NCBI GenBank assembly: GCA_900544285.1
Contig: UQUT01000016.1
Span: 1-38,346 of the forward strand
Direction: 5' to 3'
Length of the DNA: 38,346 nucleotides
Source of the DNA: an uncultured Eubacterium sp.
GTDB taxonomy: Bacteria; Bacillota; Clostridia; Oscillospirales; CAG-272
The notes below the pieces were generated by a model. The model saw nothing but the letters and a program-made list of their open reading frames with translations, did no database searches and was not told the origin of the DNA. This document shows positions 15,926 to 23,906 of the stretch, in pieces (position 1 is the stretch's first letter; every line of letters starts with the position of its first letter). A program made the translations under genes and the position numbers.

Positions 15926-16783
15926 TTATACTCCCGAATAAGCGGCAAATCCGCCGTCAATCGGAACAACAACGCCGTTTACAAAGCCCGATGCGCCGTT
16001 ATCGCAGAGCCAGAGGAGAGTGCCTGTCAGGTCGTCGACCTCGCCGAACCTGCCCATCGGCGTATGTGCGAGAATTTTCTCGCTTCTCGGAGTCAGCGAG
16101 CCGTCGGCGTTCATAAGCATACCGCGGTTCTGATTTGTAACAAAAAATCCGGGGGCGATCGCGTTGACTCTTATGCCAACCTTCGAGAAATGTACGGCAA
16201 GCCACTGCGTAAAGTTCGATACAGCCGCCTTTGCGCCGGAATACGCGGGGATTTTCGTCAGCGGGCGGAAGCTGTTCATCGACGAAACGTTGAGAATTAC
16301 AGAGCCCGTCTTTTTCGCCATATCGCGCGCAAAGACCTGTGTGGGAAGAAGCGTTCCGAGGAAGTTGAGATTGAAAACGAATTCAACGCCCTTGGGGTCG
16401 AGGTCAAAGAAAGTAACAAGGTCTTCTCCGCCGTCGATATCCTCCGGAAAGAGATATTCTTTTGTCGTTGTGCCCTTGGGATTATTGCCGCCCGCGCCGT
16501 TGAGAAGTATATCGCATGTGCCGAGCTCCGCATTGATTTTTTCTCTTGCCGCCATAAGGCTCTCTTTGTCAAGCACGTTTGCTTCAACGGCGATTGCCTT
16601 ACCGCCGTCCGCGTTTATTCTGTCCGCAACTGCCTGTGCGGGTTCAAGACGGAGGTCACATACAGCAACCTTTGCGCCGCAAGCCGCGAGTGCTTCCGCA
16701 AAGCCGGAGCAAAGCACACCGCCGCCGCCGGTCACAACGGCAACCTTTCCCGAAAGGTCAATTTTGAAAGGAAGTTTTACCAT
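15926..16783 (-). CDS. uxuB: SDR-family D-mannonate oxidoreductase
   Basis: A 285-aa short-chain dehydrogenase. The NAD(P)-binding glycine motif is VTGGGGVLCSG (17-27), NGAGG lies at 95-99, and the catalytic set is Ser167/168, Tyr181 and Lys185 (YSGAK). The family-specific insert with FFDLDPKG and the FLGTLLPTQVFARDM segment match the SDR-type fructuronate reductase (UxuB/YjmF) that interconverts D-fructuronate and D-mannonate in glucuronate catabolism. ATG at 16783 has GGAGAA 7 bases upstream; the alternative TTG at 16789 does not fit. It is 19 bp downstream of a HAD phosphatase gene. No uxuA or uxaC is in the window, so the substrate assignment rests on similarity. Confidence 0.87.
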   Translation of the reverse strand: MVKLPFKIDLSGKVAVVTGGGGVLCSGFAEALAACGAKVAVCDLRLEPAQAVADRINADGGKAIAVEANVLDKESLMAAREKINAELGTCDILLNGAGGNNPKGTTTKEYLFPEDIDGGEDLVTFFDLDPKGVEFVFNLNFLGTLLPTQVFARDMAKKTGSVILNVSSMNSFRPLTKIPAYSGAKAAVSNFTQWLAVHFSKVGIRVNAIAPGFFVTNQNRGMLMNADGSLTPRSEKILAHTPMGRFGEVDDLTGTLLWLCDNGASGFVNGVVVPIDGGFAAYSGV

Positions 16784-16802
16784 ATTCAATTTCTCCTTTA
16801 TT

Positions 16803-17456
16803 TCATTTGATTTTCTTTATTATATCGTAGATATCGCAGGGACGATCGACTGTAACGTCTGCGCCCGAGGCGATAAGTATTTCTTTTTCGCGATACCCCC
16901 ATGTTGCACCGACGGCAACCATTCCCGCATTCTTTGCGGTTTTCATATCGACATCCGAATCGCCGACAAAAGCGCACTCCGACGGACTAACGCCATATTT
17001 TCCCGCAAGATAAAGCGCGCCCTCCGGACTCGGCTTTCCGGGAAATCTTCCCGTGCCGAGAATCTCCTCAAAAACCTCGCTGCCGTACAGCTTTTTGACA
17101 ATGTCGTTTGCGTGGTCGTTATCCTTGTTTGTGAACACCGCAAGCTGGAGCCCGTCCGAATAAAGCTTTGAAAGCGTCTCCGCCATACCGTCATACGCTG
17201 TTGTGTTGTGAAGATAGCACTGACTGTACTCGTTCAGATATATCTCTTTCGCCTTGCTGTAATATTCGTCGCTCTGCCCTTCCGGAAAGGAATTGCGTAT
17301 GAACTGATCCGTCGTGCCGTTTATAAACGAAAGAAGGTGCTTTCTCGTCACAGGGGGAAGCCCGTATCTCGCTCTTGCGCGATTCATTCCTTCTGTAAGA
17401 TCCGGAAGTGTGTATGCAAGCGTGCCGTCCAGATCGAAAATAACAGCTTTTATCAT
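16803..17456 (-). CDS. HAD-family phosphatase (phosphoglycolate phosphatase-like)
   Basis: A 217-aa HAD hydrolase. Motif I is FDLDGTL (Asp8, Asp10), motif II is in AVFTNKD, the conserved lysine is in GKPSPEGA, and motif IV is FVGDSDVDMKTAKNAG. The helical cap between motifs I and II is of the Gph/beta-phosphoglucomutase type. It should remove phosphate from a small metabolite such as 2-phosphoglycolate or a sugar phosphate. It is the first gene of a pair with the mannonate oxidoreductase, so a sugar-phosphate substrate is plausible (inference). A sigma-A-like promoter lies upstream. Confidence 0.9.
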   Translation of the reverse strand: MIKAVIFDLDGTLAYTLPDLTEGMNRARARYGLPPVTRKHLLSFINGTTDQFIRNSFPEGQSDEYYSKAKEIYLNEYSQCYLHNTTAYDGMAETLSKLYSDGLQLAVFTNKDNDHANDIVKKLYGSEVFEEILGTGRFPGKPSPEGALYLAGKYGVSPSECAFVGDSDVDMKTAKNAGMVAVGATWGYREKEILIASGADVTVDRPCDIYDIIKKIK

Positions 17457-17487
17457 AATTCTGCCTCCTGCGACAATCGCTTTAATG

Positions 17488-17516
17488 ATTTTATCAGCAT
17501 TTGAGGCATTTGTCCA
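17488..17516 (-). promoter_or_regulatory. Sigma-A promoter of the HAD/SDR pair
   Basis: On the minus strand TGGACA (17511-17516) and TAAAAT (17488-17493) are separated by 17 bp. Confidence 0.65.
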
Positions 17517-17538
17517 TAGTTTTCTTCATTTTTTTGCG

Positions 17539-17567
17539 TTGACTTTATATATTTACTGTGTTAAAAT
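17539..17567 (+). promoter_or_regulatory. Sigma-A promoter of the phosphopantetheinyl transferase gene
   Basis: TTGACT (17539-17544) and TAAAAT (17562-17567) are separated by 17 bp, leaving a leader of about 80 bases. Confidence 0.7.
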
Positions 17568-17652
17568 GTTCTTTGTGTATCAATAGGCGGCGCAAGCCGC
17601 AAAAAAGAACGGACGGAGGACAGCGCGCTTTTTTGCGTGTCGAAAGATAAAA

Positions 17653-18315
17653 ATGAGTTTTGTAAAGGTTTTTTATGCGGACGTCTCCGCTTATTATGAC
17701 GAAAACGCTCTCGCCGAAAGGAAGGCGGAAGTATCTGCCGAGCGGCAAACCCGTATCGACCGCGCAAAACGCCCCGAAACAAAGGCGCTTCTTCTCGGCT
17801 CCGGACTGATCGTTCCCGTCGTGCTGAAAAAGGTTTTCGGCGATTTTGATTATGAAATAAAGGTTGCGGAAATGGGCAAGCCGTACGTTTCAAATCGCGA
17901 CGGCGTGTTTTTCAGCGTGTCGCATACGGGAAAATACGTACTCTGTGCCGTTTCGGATACCGAAGTCGGCGCCGACCTCGAAGAAATTGCCGAGGCACAG
18001 ACCGTTATGCCCATTGCGGACAGATTTTTCACTCCGCTCGAACGTGACGCAATAAGCCTCAGCCCATCGCCCGCAGAAGCCTTCTGCCGACTGTGGACGC
18101 TGCGCGAAAGCTACGTAAAAATGACGGGAAAAGGCTTTGACCGCGGTCTTGCGCCGCTTGCAATGGTCTTCCCCTCCGGCACGCCGAAGATAAAAGTCGA
18201 CGGAAAAATCAGGGAAGACGTGTTTTTCACGGAAATCCGCGACGTCTATAAATGTCGCGGCGCCGTCTGCACGGAAAAAGAAGCGGAATATTCCATTGAA
18301 AAAATAACTCTCTGA
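17653..18315 (+). CDS. 4'-phosphopantetheinyl transferase (Sfp-type)
   Basis: A 220-aa Sfp-superfamily enzyme that moves the 4'-phosphopantetheine arm of CoA onto a serine of a carrier protein. Visible motifs are FSVSHTGKY (87-95), GADLEEI (106-112, Mg2+ ligands Asp108 and Glu110) and FCRLWTLRESYVKMTGKGF (144-162), in which the usual WxxKE has Arg for Lys. Such enzymes activate NRPS/PKS or fatty acid carrier proteins. No carrier protein or synthase gene lies in the window, so the target is unknown. The RBS is weak. Confidence 0.9.
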   Translation: MSFVKVFYADVSAYYDENALAERKAEVSAERQTRIDRAKRPETKALLLGSGLIVPVVLKKVFGDFDYEIKVAEMGKPYVSNRDGVFFSVSHTGKYVLCAVSDTEVGADLEEIAEAQTVMPIADRFFTPLERDAISLSPSPAEAFCRLWTLRESYVKMTGKGFDRGLAPLAMVFPSGTPKIKVDGKIREDVFFTEIRDVYKCRGAVCTEKEAEYSIEKITL

Positions 18316-18331
18316 AAAAGGTGACTGATTT

Positions 18332-18781
18332 ATGATACTTGAATTCGGTATCGGCACTTGCGGAATTCTTTTCGGAATGACGCCGAAGGACGTTGTCAGC
18401 GCTCTCGGCATGCCGGACAAAATAAACGTCTGCGAGGACGACGAAATATACGGGCAGACCTATATTTATAACAAGGATATGCTTATGGTCTGGTTTGAGC
18501 GCGAAAAGGATATGCGCGTGACACTCATTCAGTGTTTTTCTCCCGAAATGACGGTTTTCGGGCAGAAGGTCTTCCTGCGCGAAAAGGACGAGGTTATGAA
18601 GCTGGTAAAGTCCGCAGGGTGCAGCCGTTTCACGGAAAACGACGGCCCGACGGAGGAAACCGTCTTCTTTGACGACATCGCCGCCTGGTTCAATTTTGAA
18701 TTCGGCAAGCTGTCATATGTGGAGCTCGGCGTGTTCTTCAACGAAACGACCGGCGAAGGAATATGGAGCTTCGGAGAATAA
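18332..18781 (+). CDS. Conserved-looking protein of unknown function
   Basis: A 149-aa soluble protein of mixed composition with no membrane helix or signal peptide. The N-terminus carries a GILFGMTPKDVVSALGMPDKI segment that recalls small two-domain proteins with FGM(S/T)xxxVxxxLGxP motifs, but I cannot name the family. The chain is rich in aromatic and acidic residues, and ends with FGE. It lies 16 bp downstream of the phosphopantetheinyl transferase gene with an AAAGGTGA RBS, and a terminator follows, so the two genes form an operon. Confidence 0.8.
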   Translation: MILEFGIGTCGILFGMTPKDVVSALGMPDKINVCEDDEIYGQTYIYNKDMLMVWFEREKDMRVTLIQCFSPEMTVFGQKVFLREKDEVMKLVKSAGCSRFTENDGPTEETVFFDDIAAWFNFEFGKLSYVELGVFFNETTGEGIWSFGE

Positions 18782-18783
18782 GC

Positions 18784-18831
18784 CGGAAAACAAAATCCAC
18801 TCGCAAAAGCGGGCGGATTTTTTGTTTTCGG
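18784..18831 (+). terminator. Terminator after the unknown gene
   Basis: A long stem built from CCGGAAAACAAAATCC and its near-complement, with a GC core and an AAAA loop, starts 3 bp after the TAA at 18781. The 3' arm contains TTTTTTGTTTT. Confidence 0.8.
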
Positions 18832-18870
18832 AAAAACACTCCGTCGGCGCGCATGCGCAGATTTTCCGGC

Positions 18871-18905
18871 AAAAAAATGCGCCCGCAATTTCCTTGCGGG
18901 CGCAT
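18871..18905 (-). terminator. Terminator of the zinc-ribbon membrane protein gene
   Basis: A perfect 12-bp stem (ATGCGCCCGCAA and its complement) with a 5-base loop; on the minus strand it is followed by seven Ts. It lies about 60 bp past the stop at 18966 and faces the plus-strand terminator at 18784. Confidence 0.88.
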
Positions 18906-18965
18906 AATTACGTCTCTGCAAACGGGGGCTTTGCAGGAGATGTCGCTTAATATGAATCGCCGATT

Positions 18966-19562
18966 TTATAAACGGACGTATCCCGCCAGATAATCTTTGA
19001 CGAGCTCTTTTGTTGAAACAAGGTGAGAGGAGCTTGCCGAAACCTCGCCGGAGCGAAGCGTTTCCGTAAAGGTTTTGACGGCTCCGCATTTCGGGCAAAC
19101 ACAGCGGAATCTGATTTCAACCTTAAGAGTGCTTGAATTTTCGCTGCGAATCCATTTGTGGGAAATTTCCTCGTATGTTACGTAGTCTTCATCGGCAAGA
19201 GAGGCTCCGCATTTATCGCATGTGAGGTTACGCAGCCTTTTGACAGCTATTATCAGATTACCGCGTTTGAACGTGAAATAGAAGCCGAGGAACCAAAGAG
19301 CAAGTCCCATAACAGCCAAAGCAATTCCCAAAGCCTCCACGGCATCTTCAAGCAAAGTGCCGATAACAATAAGCACCATTCCAAAAACAAACGATACGAT
19401 CATATATTTTTTGGATTCGGCTATAAGCGGCTCCGCGTCTTCCGGTTTTTTTATTGGAGTTTTAATTCTCTTGCGATAAGTTTTGAGGTCGGCAAAAAAG
19501 CCCGAAAGCTTACTTTTTGCCCCTCCGTTTTCCTCTTTTTTTCTTTTTTCTTCGTCTTTCAT
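18966..19562 (-). CDS. Membrane protein with C-terminal zinc ribbon
   Basis: A 198-aa protein: a charged Lys/Glu-rich N-terminus (1-25), two membrane helices (about 54-72 and 77-97), then a cytoplasmic zinc-ribbon-like domain with CDKCGASL (about 114-121) and CVCPKCGAV (about 153-161). The two CxxC pairs suggest one bound zinc. No family is recognised. ATG at 19562 is chosen for the GGAGGT 7 bases upstream. A 60-bp element at 19625-19684 is nearly identical to the one upstream of the gene starting at 21425, so the two transcripts probably respond to the same control. Confidence 0.8.
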   Translation of the reverse strand: MKDEEKRKKEENGGAKSKLSGFFADLKTYRKRIKTPIKKPEDAEPLIAESKKYMIVSFVFGMVLIVIGTLLEDAVEALGIALAVMGLALWFLGFYFTFKRGNLIIAVKRLRNLTCDKCGASLADEDYVTYEEISHKWIRSENSSTLKVEIRFRCVCPKCGAVKTFTETLRSGEVSASSSHLVSTKELVKDYLAGYVRL

Positions 19563-19624
19563 GGTGATACCTCCGAAATATAAAATATTTAAGTTGTCCT
19601 GCTGCAAACCATTTTACAGTCTTA

Positions 19625-19684
19625 TTCACAATTTGGCAATACTTTTCGGCAAACCGTCAATTCTGTGCACAAACTGAGTGAAAA
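19625..19684 (-). promoter_or_regulatory. 60-bp repeated upstream element, copy 1
   Basis: Sixty bases matching 21476-21535 with four substitutions. On the minus strand its downstream end supplies TTGCCA, which with TAAAAT 17 bp further on forms a plausible promoter for the gene starting at 19562. An inner GAATTGACGG is also shared. Its position, 62 bp before a start codon, is the same as that of copy 2 to within about a dozen bases. Confidence 0.7.
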
Positions 19685-19721
19685 GTTTGCAGAGCTCAAC
19701 ATTGTGAAGAGCCGAAAATCA

Positions 19722-20210
19722 TTATTTTTCAATGTACACTCCGTATGTAACTTCCGATTCAAACCTCAGCTCTGAAAGATCCGACTCATAAAGAGTTGTA
19801 AAGAATTTATCCGGCTGGTTGTCTTTTAACCCGGATTTTTTTATAACCGTACCACCGACCTTAAGTCTTAAATCGGAGTCTCCGTAATGTGAGCCGAATT
19901 CCGAAGTAATCGTTCCGAGGGACGTTCCGTCCTTGTCATATACATATGTTGTAATTGACAGATATCTCCAATCAACCTTGGCTTTGTTTTTGATTTCATA
20001 TGTAAAATCGATATGGTAGCATCCGTTTATGTAATAGGTTTCATTCTGATTGTAGTAACACTCTTTATCCGTAATCTTAACACTTATTTTTGATAAATCG
20101 GTGGCAGCCTCTTTTGCCGCCTGCTGTGACATGGAGACTCCCGCAATAAACGCAACGCAGGCAACGATCAACAGAATCTTACGAATTGTTTTTGCTGTTT
20201 TTAAGTTCAT
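19722..20210 (-). CDS. Anchored extracytoplasmic protein, unknown
   Basis: A 162-aa protein with an N-terminal membrane anchor or signal segment (about 11-27) and a predicted beta-sandwich outside domain (about 40-162). The FTYEIKNKAKVDWRYLSITTYVYDKDG stretch recalls FxLYD-like domains that bind or present at the surface, but this is a pattern impression. ATG at 20210 follows GGAGGG at 8 bases; a GTG at 20219 overlaps that RBS. It lies 15 bp downstream of the larger membrane-protein gene. No terminator is visible between it and the promoter element at 19625. Confidence 0.78.
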   Translation of the reverse strand: MNLKTAKTIRKILLIVACVAFIAGVSMSQQAAKEAATDLSKISVKITDKECYYNQNETYYINGCYHIDFTYEIKNKAKVDWRYLSITTYVYDKDGTSLGTITSEFGSHYGDSDLRLKVGGTVIKKSGLKDNQPDKFFTTLYESDLSELRFESEVTYGVYIEK

Positions 20211-20225
20211 TGTCGACACCCTCCT

Positions 20226-21425
20226 CTATGACTCTGCGTCTTTCACGGGCTCATATCCCAAGGATTTGAGCTTGTTGTTGAGAGCCTCTCTCTGCTTTCT
20301 TTTATAAATCTCAGAGTAGTTAGCAATTTCCGAATTGACTTTTTCTGTTCTCGTGCTGATTTCGTCGTTTGCCCGCTCTGTTTCCGCCTTCATTTCAGAT
20401 TTCACTTTGACAGTGTTGAAAACAAACGCCGCAACGGCAACAGCAAACATAAGCACAACCAATATGGTTGAACGAATTAAGAGTGAAACAAATATGGACA
20501 TTGCAAGAAGCCCAATCGTGAGTAAGGAAATATCCTTTGTGGCTTTTGATACATTCTTCTCAATGGCATTTTTACATTCGGTATTTTGCCTGTTCATTTC
20601 GTTTCTCATCTTGGATGTAACGGCATCAAGGCTTATCGGATTTTTGATTTTATCGCCACTAACATCCAGCAAACCGAACGGAAAGGCATGCTTTACATAT
20701 GTTTTTCCGTCATAGCATATTGAAGCTTCATATTCTAAAGTTTTATATAAAGCGGTGGACGAATATGTGATTTCGGATATTTTCCAATCCAGATCTCTGT
20801 AATGATCGCCCGGCAATGAGTTTTTTACCGAATTGGCTATGTGAATGCTGTGCGTTGTTATTGCGCTGTCGTGCGCAGCATCGCTGACCTCCAGCCCCTC
20901 TGCCGCTTCTCCGCAAAGCGGCACCGTCGAATCCTTATCCATATACCGAAAACTTTTATCAAACAGGTCTTGATCCAAAGTTTGCCCGCTTATATTTTCA
21001 ACAATGGCAACTGAGCTTGCACTGTGGTTTCCGCTCAATGGGCTCCAGTCCGTAACTGTTTTATACTTTGTAACCTGACGTTGCTTTTTTACCTGCTTGT
21101 ATTTGGTGACCTGTCTCGTCTTTGTAGATTTTGTGTTGGAATCATAATAAGATTCTGTTGTGATATATGGTTCGTCTTCCCAATAATCCTCGTAAGCAAT
21201 ATATGGTTCTTCCCTGTCATAACCAACACTTGCCTGATACGTGACATCGACTGAAACTATATCGACCAATACCTGATGCTCACATTCGGATACACTCCCG
21301 AAGTTTTCGTTAAACACTTCAATCGGAGCATCCTCTTCGGCAAGCTTGATCCACGATGCACGGATAAACCTGTCCTTTGAAAATTCAGGTAATATCTCTG
21401 CTTTTATAACCTTAGTTTCATCCAT
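20226..21425 (-). CDS. Large membrane-associated protein with RQVTKYK repeat, unknown
   Basis: A 399-aa protein with a soluble N-terminal part of about 295 residues, two membrane helices (about 300-317 and 319-336) and a charged coiled-coil C-terminus (about 340-390). A Tyr/Glu-rich strip (70-95) precedes two copies of RQVTKYK (104-110 and 116-122) that lead into TVTDWSPLSG. No catalytic motif is visible and no signal peptide precedes the soluble part, which is probably cytoplasmic. The GC content is visibly lower than in neighbouring genes. It is the first gene of a two-gene unit under promoter-element copy 2. Confidence 0.75.
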   Translation of the reverse strand: MDETKVIKAEILPEFSKDRFIRASWIKLAEEDAPIEVFNENFGSVSECEHQVLVDIVSVDVTYQASVGYDREEPYIAYEDYWEDEPYITTESYYDSNTKSTKTRQVTKYKQVKKQRQVTKYKTVTDWSPLSGNHSASSVAIVENISGQTLDQDLFDKSFRYMDKDSTVPLCGEAAEGLEVSDAAHDSAITTHSIHIANSVKNSLPGDHYRDLDWKISEITYSSTALYKTLEYEASICYDGKTYVKHAFPFGLLDVSGDKIKNPISLDAVTSKMRNEMNRQNTECKNAIEKNVSKATKDISLLTIGLLAMSIFVSLLIRSTILVVLMFAVAVAAFVFNTVKVKSEMKAETERANDEISTRTEKVNSEIANYSEIYKRKQREALNNKLKSLGYEPVKDAES

Positions 21426-21475
21426 CTGTTTTTTCCTCGCCTTCCTGTTTTTCTGAAATCATTCTACTATTTTTG

Positions 21476-21535
21476 TTCACAATTTGGCAATACTTTTCGG
21501 CGAACCGTCAATTCTGTACACAAACTGGATGAAAA
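21476..21535 (-). promoter_or_regulatory. 60-bp repeated upstream element, copy 2
   Basis: Matches 19625-19684 with four substitutions. On the minus strand TTGCCA inside the element and TAGAAT 18 bp further on form a candidate promoter for the gene starting at 21425, 50 bp away. It could be a duplicated promoter with an operator, or one end of a duplicated segment. Confidence 0.7.
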
Positions 21536-21560
21536 ATTCACAGGTTTCCGCCGAAAAAAC

Positions 21561-21593
21561 AAAAAACAGCACGGGAAAACCCGTGCTGTTTTT
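21561..21593 (-). terminator. Terminator of the metallophosphoesterase gene
   Basis: A perfect stem (AAAACAGCACGGG and its complement) with a 4-base loop lies 10 bp past the stop at 21604; on the minus strand a T run follows. Confidence 0.92.
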
Positions 21594-21603
21594 GCGGATA
21601 ATT

Positions 21604-23838
21604 TTATTTTGAAAGATTTGCGACAGCGCTTGCATAAGCCGTCGAAACTTCTTCTGCCGTAAGCGCGCCGGTATAGATCTTTGCGTCCGCAATGATCATG
21701 TCGCCTGCGGGGAAATCGCCGCCGACAAGAGACGCTGTTATATCGTCGCCGAGGCAGAAATAATTGAAGGTGCTGCCCGCGCCGACCTTGAAGCCCTCAT
21801 TTATGGGAGCGGAAGCCGAAAGCTTGCCGTTTATGTAAATATAGCTCTTTTTCTCTGCGAAGTCATAAGTCGCAACAACGTGCGTAAGTTCCGTTCTGGA
21901 AGCAGTTGCGCCTGCAACAACGCTCGGGTTGTAGCCGTTCAGTCCGCCCGATCCTCCGGTGATGAAATAGGGCTGACCGCTTGCCTGCTCTGCAAGTCCC
22001 CAGCCGCCTGCCTGCGTACCGCAGACAATGCCCTGAACCTTGCCCGTCGACGATTTTGCAACATAGAACGCCTCAACGGAGAAGTTGCCCTCCGCGAATT
22101 TTCTGAAATCGGACGCGCTTGCAAGAGAATTGAATTTGCAGATTGCATGCTTGCCGGAAGTTGCGTGAAGTGCGTTTACAGTGTATTTCTTGCCGGCATG
22201 TGAAACCTCAAACTTGCCGATTTCCGCGCCGTTGTTTGTAACGGTGACGTTACCCTTTGTATCCGTCATTCCGCTGCTCGGAAAATCTATATCGACATAA
22301 AGCTCCGTCTTGTTTACTTCCGCCGGCTTGCCGCCTTCGGCTTTCACCTTTGCCGTGACCTTATTGCTTTCCGCGCCCCAAGAGTCAACGGCGACAAGCG
22401 TCACTTCGTATTCGTTGCCGATTGTGAGATTGCCGAGGTTAACCTCCCATTCCTTCTTCATGTCGGCGGGATCTCCGTGACGATAGAAGTCGGCGAGGAC
22501 TTTCTTTGTCGACACCTTCTGCGAACCGACGCGGTTGATTGTGAGTATATAGTGATGAGCGAATTCGTCATCGGTTGCGGACTTGAATTTAACCGTTGTG
22601 TTTACGCTTGTCTTTCCCGCCGTACCGAATTCAAAGCTGATTGCGTCCTCTGCGAGAACGGGAGCCACATTCTTTTCAGAGCGGTTCTTCGGATAAGCGA
22701 GGAGATGAGACTTGTCAGCCTTCGGAGCGCTTATTTCCCACTCCTCGCCGATGGTCGTCTTGTTATAGAAGTCCATGCGCGTAAATCTTATGTTGCCGTT
22801 TGCGTCAACCTGAACGAGAAGTCCCTGAGAGTACTCGTTGCAGTCCTTCATAACGGTTTTGCTCGACATATCAATATAATTGCCGTCTTCGATTGCCATA
22901 TAACGGACGGAGCCGCAGCCGAGGGACGTGAAGTCCGTCTGCATTATGCTTCTAGGGTCGTTGAGCGGGAAATGAAGGTGACCGCTGAACGTAACGACCT
23001 GCGGATACTTGGAGAGAATGTCCGTAAGGTCTGTTGTATACCACATGAGGTTGTCGGCGGTATAAAGGTCGCTTCCGTAAACCGTGTTGTGAATCATCGG
23101 GTGAGTGAAGAGGAATACGGATTTTCCGGGGTCTTTTTCCGTAAGCGTCTTGAGGGTGTTGTCAAGCCACTCTTTTGTCGAAGCGGCATAGGGCGCCGCA
23201 ACGCCGTTTACTTTATAATATTTGCCGTTGCTGTCCGGATTTATAAAGATGAAATAGTAGTCTCCGACCTTGCAGAGACGGCTGCCGTTCTTGAAATCCG
23301 TCGCGTATTCCGTGAGGTCGCTTTCAAAGAACGATTTGCCGAATATGCTGAGCATATCGCTCATAAGCAGCTTACCGCCATAGAGTTCCTCGTGGTTACC
23401 CGTTGTGAAAATGAGGGGCACTTCCGTCTCGTCGAAAACGAGCTGATATGTGTCCTTCACCATTCTTGCCTCGCTCACGCGTCCGGACTGTGTAAGGTCG
23501 CCGGCGATTGCAACGGCGTCAAGACCGTTTTTATCGCCCGACTTTACGGCGTAGTCCTTGAGCTGATTGAGCGCGCTCAGAAATTTGCTTGTGGGCATTG
23601 TCTGTCCGTCCTGACAGTGCACGTCGGAAAGTGCGCCGAAAGAAAGGACGATGTTGTCCGAGTCAAACTTTGCGTCCGGCTCGACGACCGTTGTGCCGCC
23701 CTTTGTTGTGGTCACTTCTGTTCCGCCATGTGTGCCGGTGCCTTCCGTCGTCGTGTCGACGGGGTCCTTGGGACCGCACGCGCAGAGGACAGCCGCCAGC
23801 ATCATAACGGCAAGCGTCAATGCGAGTATTTTCTTCAT
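21604..23838 (-). CDS. Metallophosphoesterase lipoprotein with LamG-like C-terminus
   Basis: A 744-aa exported lipoprotein: signal peptide with lipobox ending LCAC (lipidated Cys21), a Thr/Gly-rich spacer, and a calcineurin-like phosphoesterase domain (about 60-330). The metal-site motifs are SDVHC (71-75), AGDL (112-115), GNHE (147-150), THPM with His246, and GHLH (286-289). A fibronectin/immunoglobulin-like region (about 390-510) and a LamG/concanavalin-like domain (about 540-744) follow. It should hydrolyse phosphodiesters or phosphomonoesters at the outer surface; the C-terminal domain may bind glycans. The RBS AGGAGG lies about 10 bases before the ATG. Confidence 0.88.
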   Translation of the reverse strand: MKKILALTLAVMMLAAVLCACGPKDPVDTTTEGTGTHGGTEVTTTKGGTTVVEPDAKFDSDNIVLSFGALSDVHCQDGQTMPTSKFLSALNQLKDYAVKSGDKNGLDAVAIAGDLTQSGRVSEARMVKDTYQLVFDETEVPLIFTTGNHEELYGGKLLMSDMLSIFGKSFFESDLTEYATDFKNGSRLCKVGDYYFIFINPDSNGKYYKVNGVAAPYAASTKEWLDNTLKTLTEKDPGKSVFLFTHPMIHNTVYGSDLYTADNLMWYTTDLTDILSKYPQVVTFSGHLHFPLNDPRSIMQTDFTSLGCGSVRYMAIEDGNYIDMSSKTVMKDCNEYSQGLLVQVDANGNIRFTRMDFYNKTTIGEEWEISAPKADKSHLLAYPKNRSEKNVAPVLAEDAISFEFGTAGKTSVNTTVKFKSATDDEFAHHYILTINRVGSQKVSTKKVLADFYRHGDPADMKKEWEVNLGNLTIGNEYEVTLVAVDSWGAESNKVTAKVKAEGGKPAEVNKTELYVDIDFPSSGMTDTKGNVTVTNNGAEIGKFEVSHAGKKYTVNALHATSGKHAICKFNSLASASDFRKFAEGNFSVEAFYVAKSSTGKVQGIVCGTQAGGWGLAEQASGQPYFITGGSGGLNGYNPSVVAGATASRTELTHVVATYDFAEKKSYIYINGKLSASAPINEGFKVGAGSTFNYFCLGDDITASLVGGDFPAGDMIIADAKIYTGALTAEEVSTAYASAVANLSK

Positions 23839-23906
23839 TATGGAGTTCCTCCTGTGATTTTTTTGTTTCGTTATTTATTTCAAGGTGCCTTGCCGACACA
23901 TTAAAA

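Noticed and set aside
16164..17171. Open frame of 335 codons on the plus strand
   Set aside because: It crosses the SDR/HAD gene boundary in antisense. Both genes on the other strand have clear motifs and RBSs.
19625..21535. 60-bp direct repeats as transposon ends
   Set aside because: No transposase, integrase or inverted ends lie between them, and their constant distance to start codons fits a shared promoter element better.
22477..23904. Long open frame of 475 codons on the plus strand
   Set aside because: It runs antisense to the well-supported metallophosphoesterase lipoprotein gene, has no RBS and no recognisable domain, and shows biased Cys/Arg/Val content typical of shadow frames.
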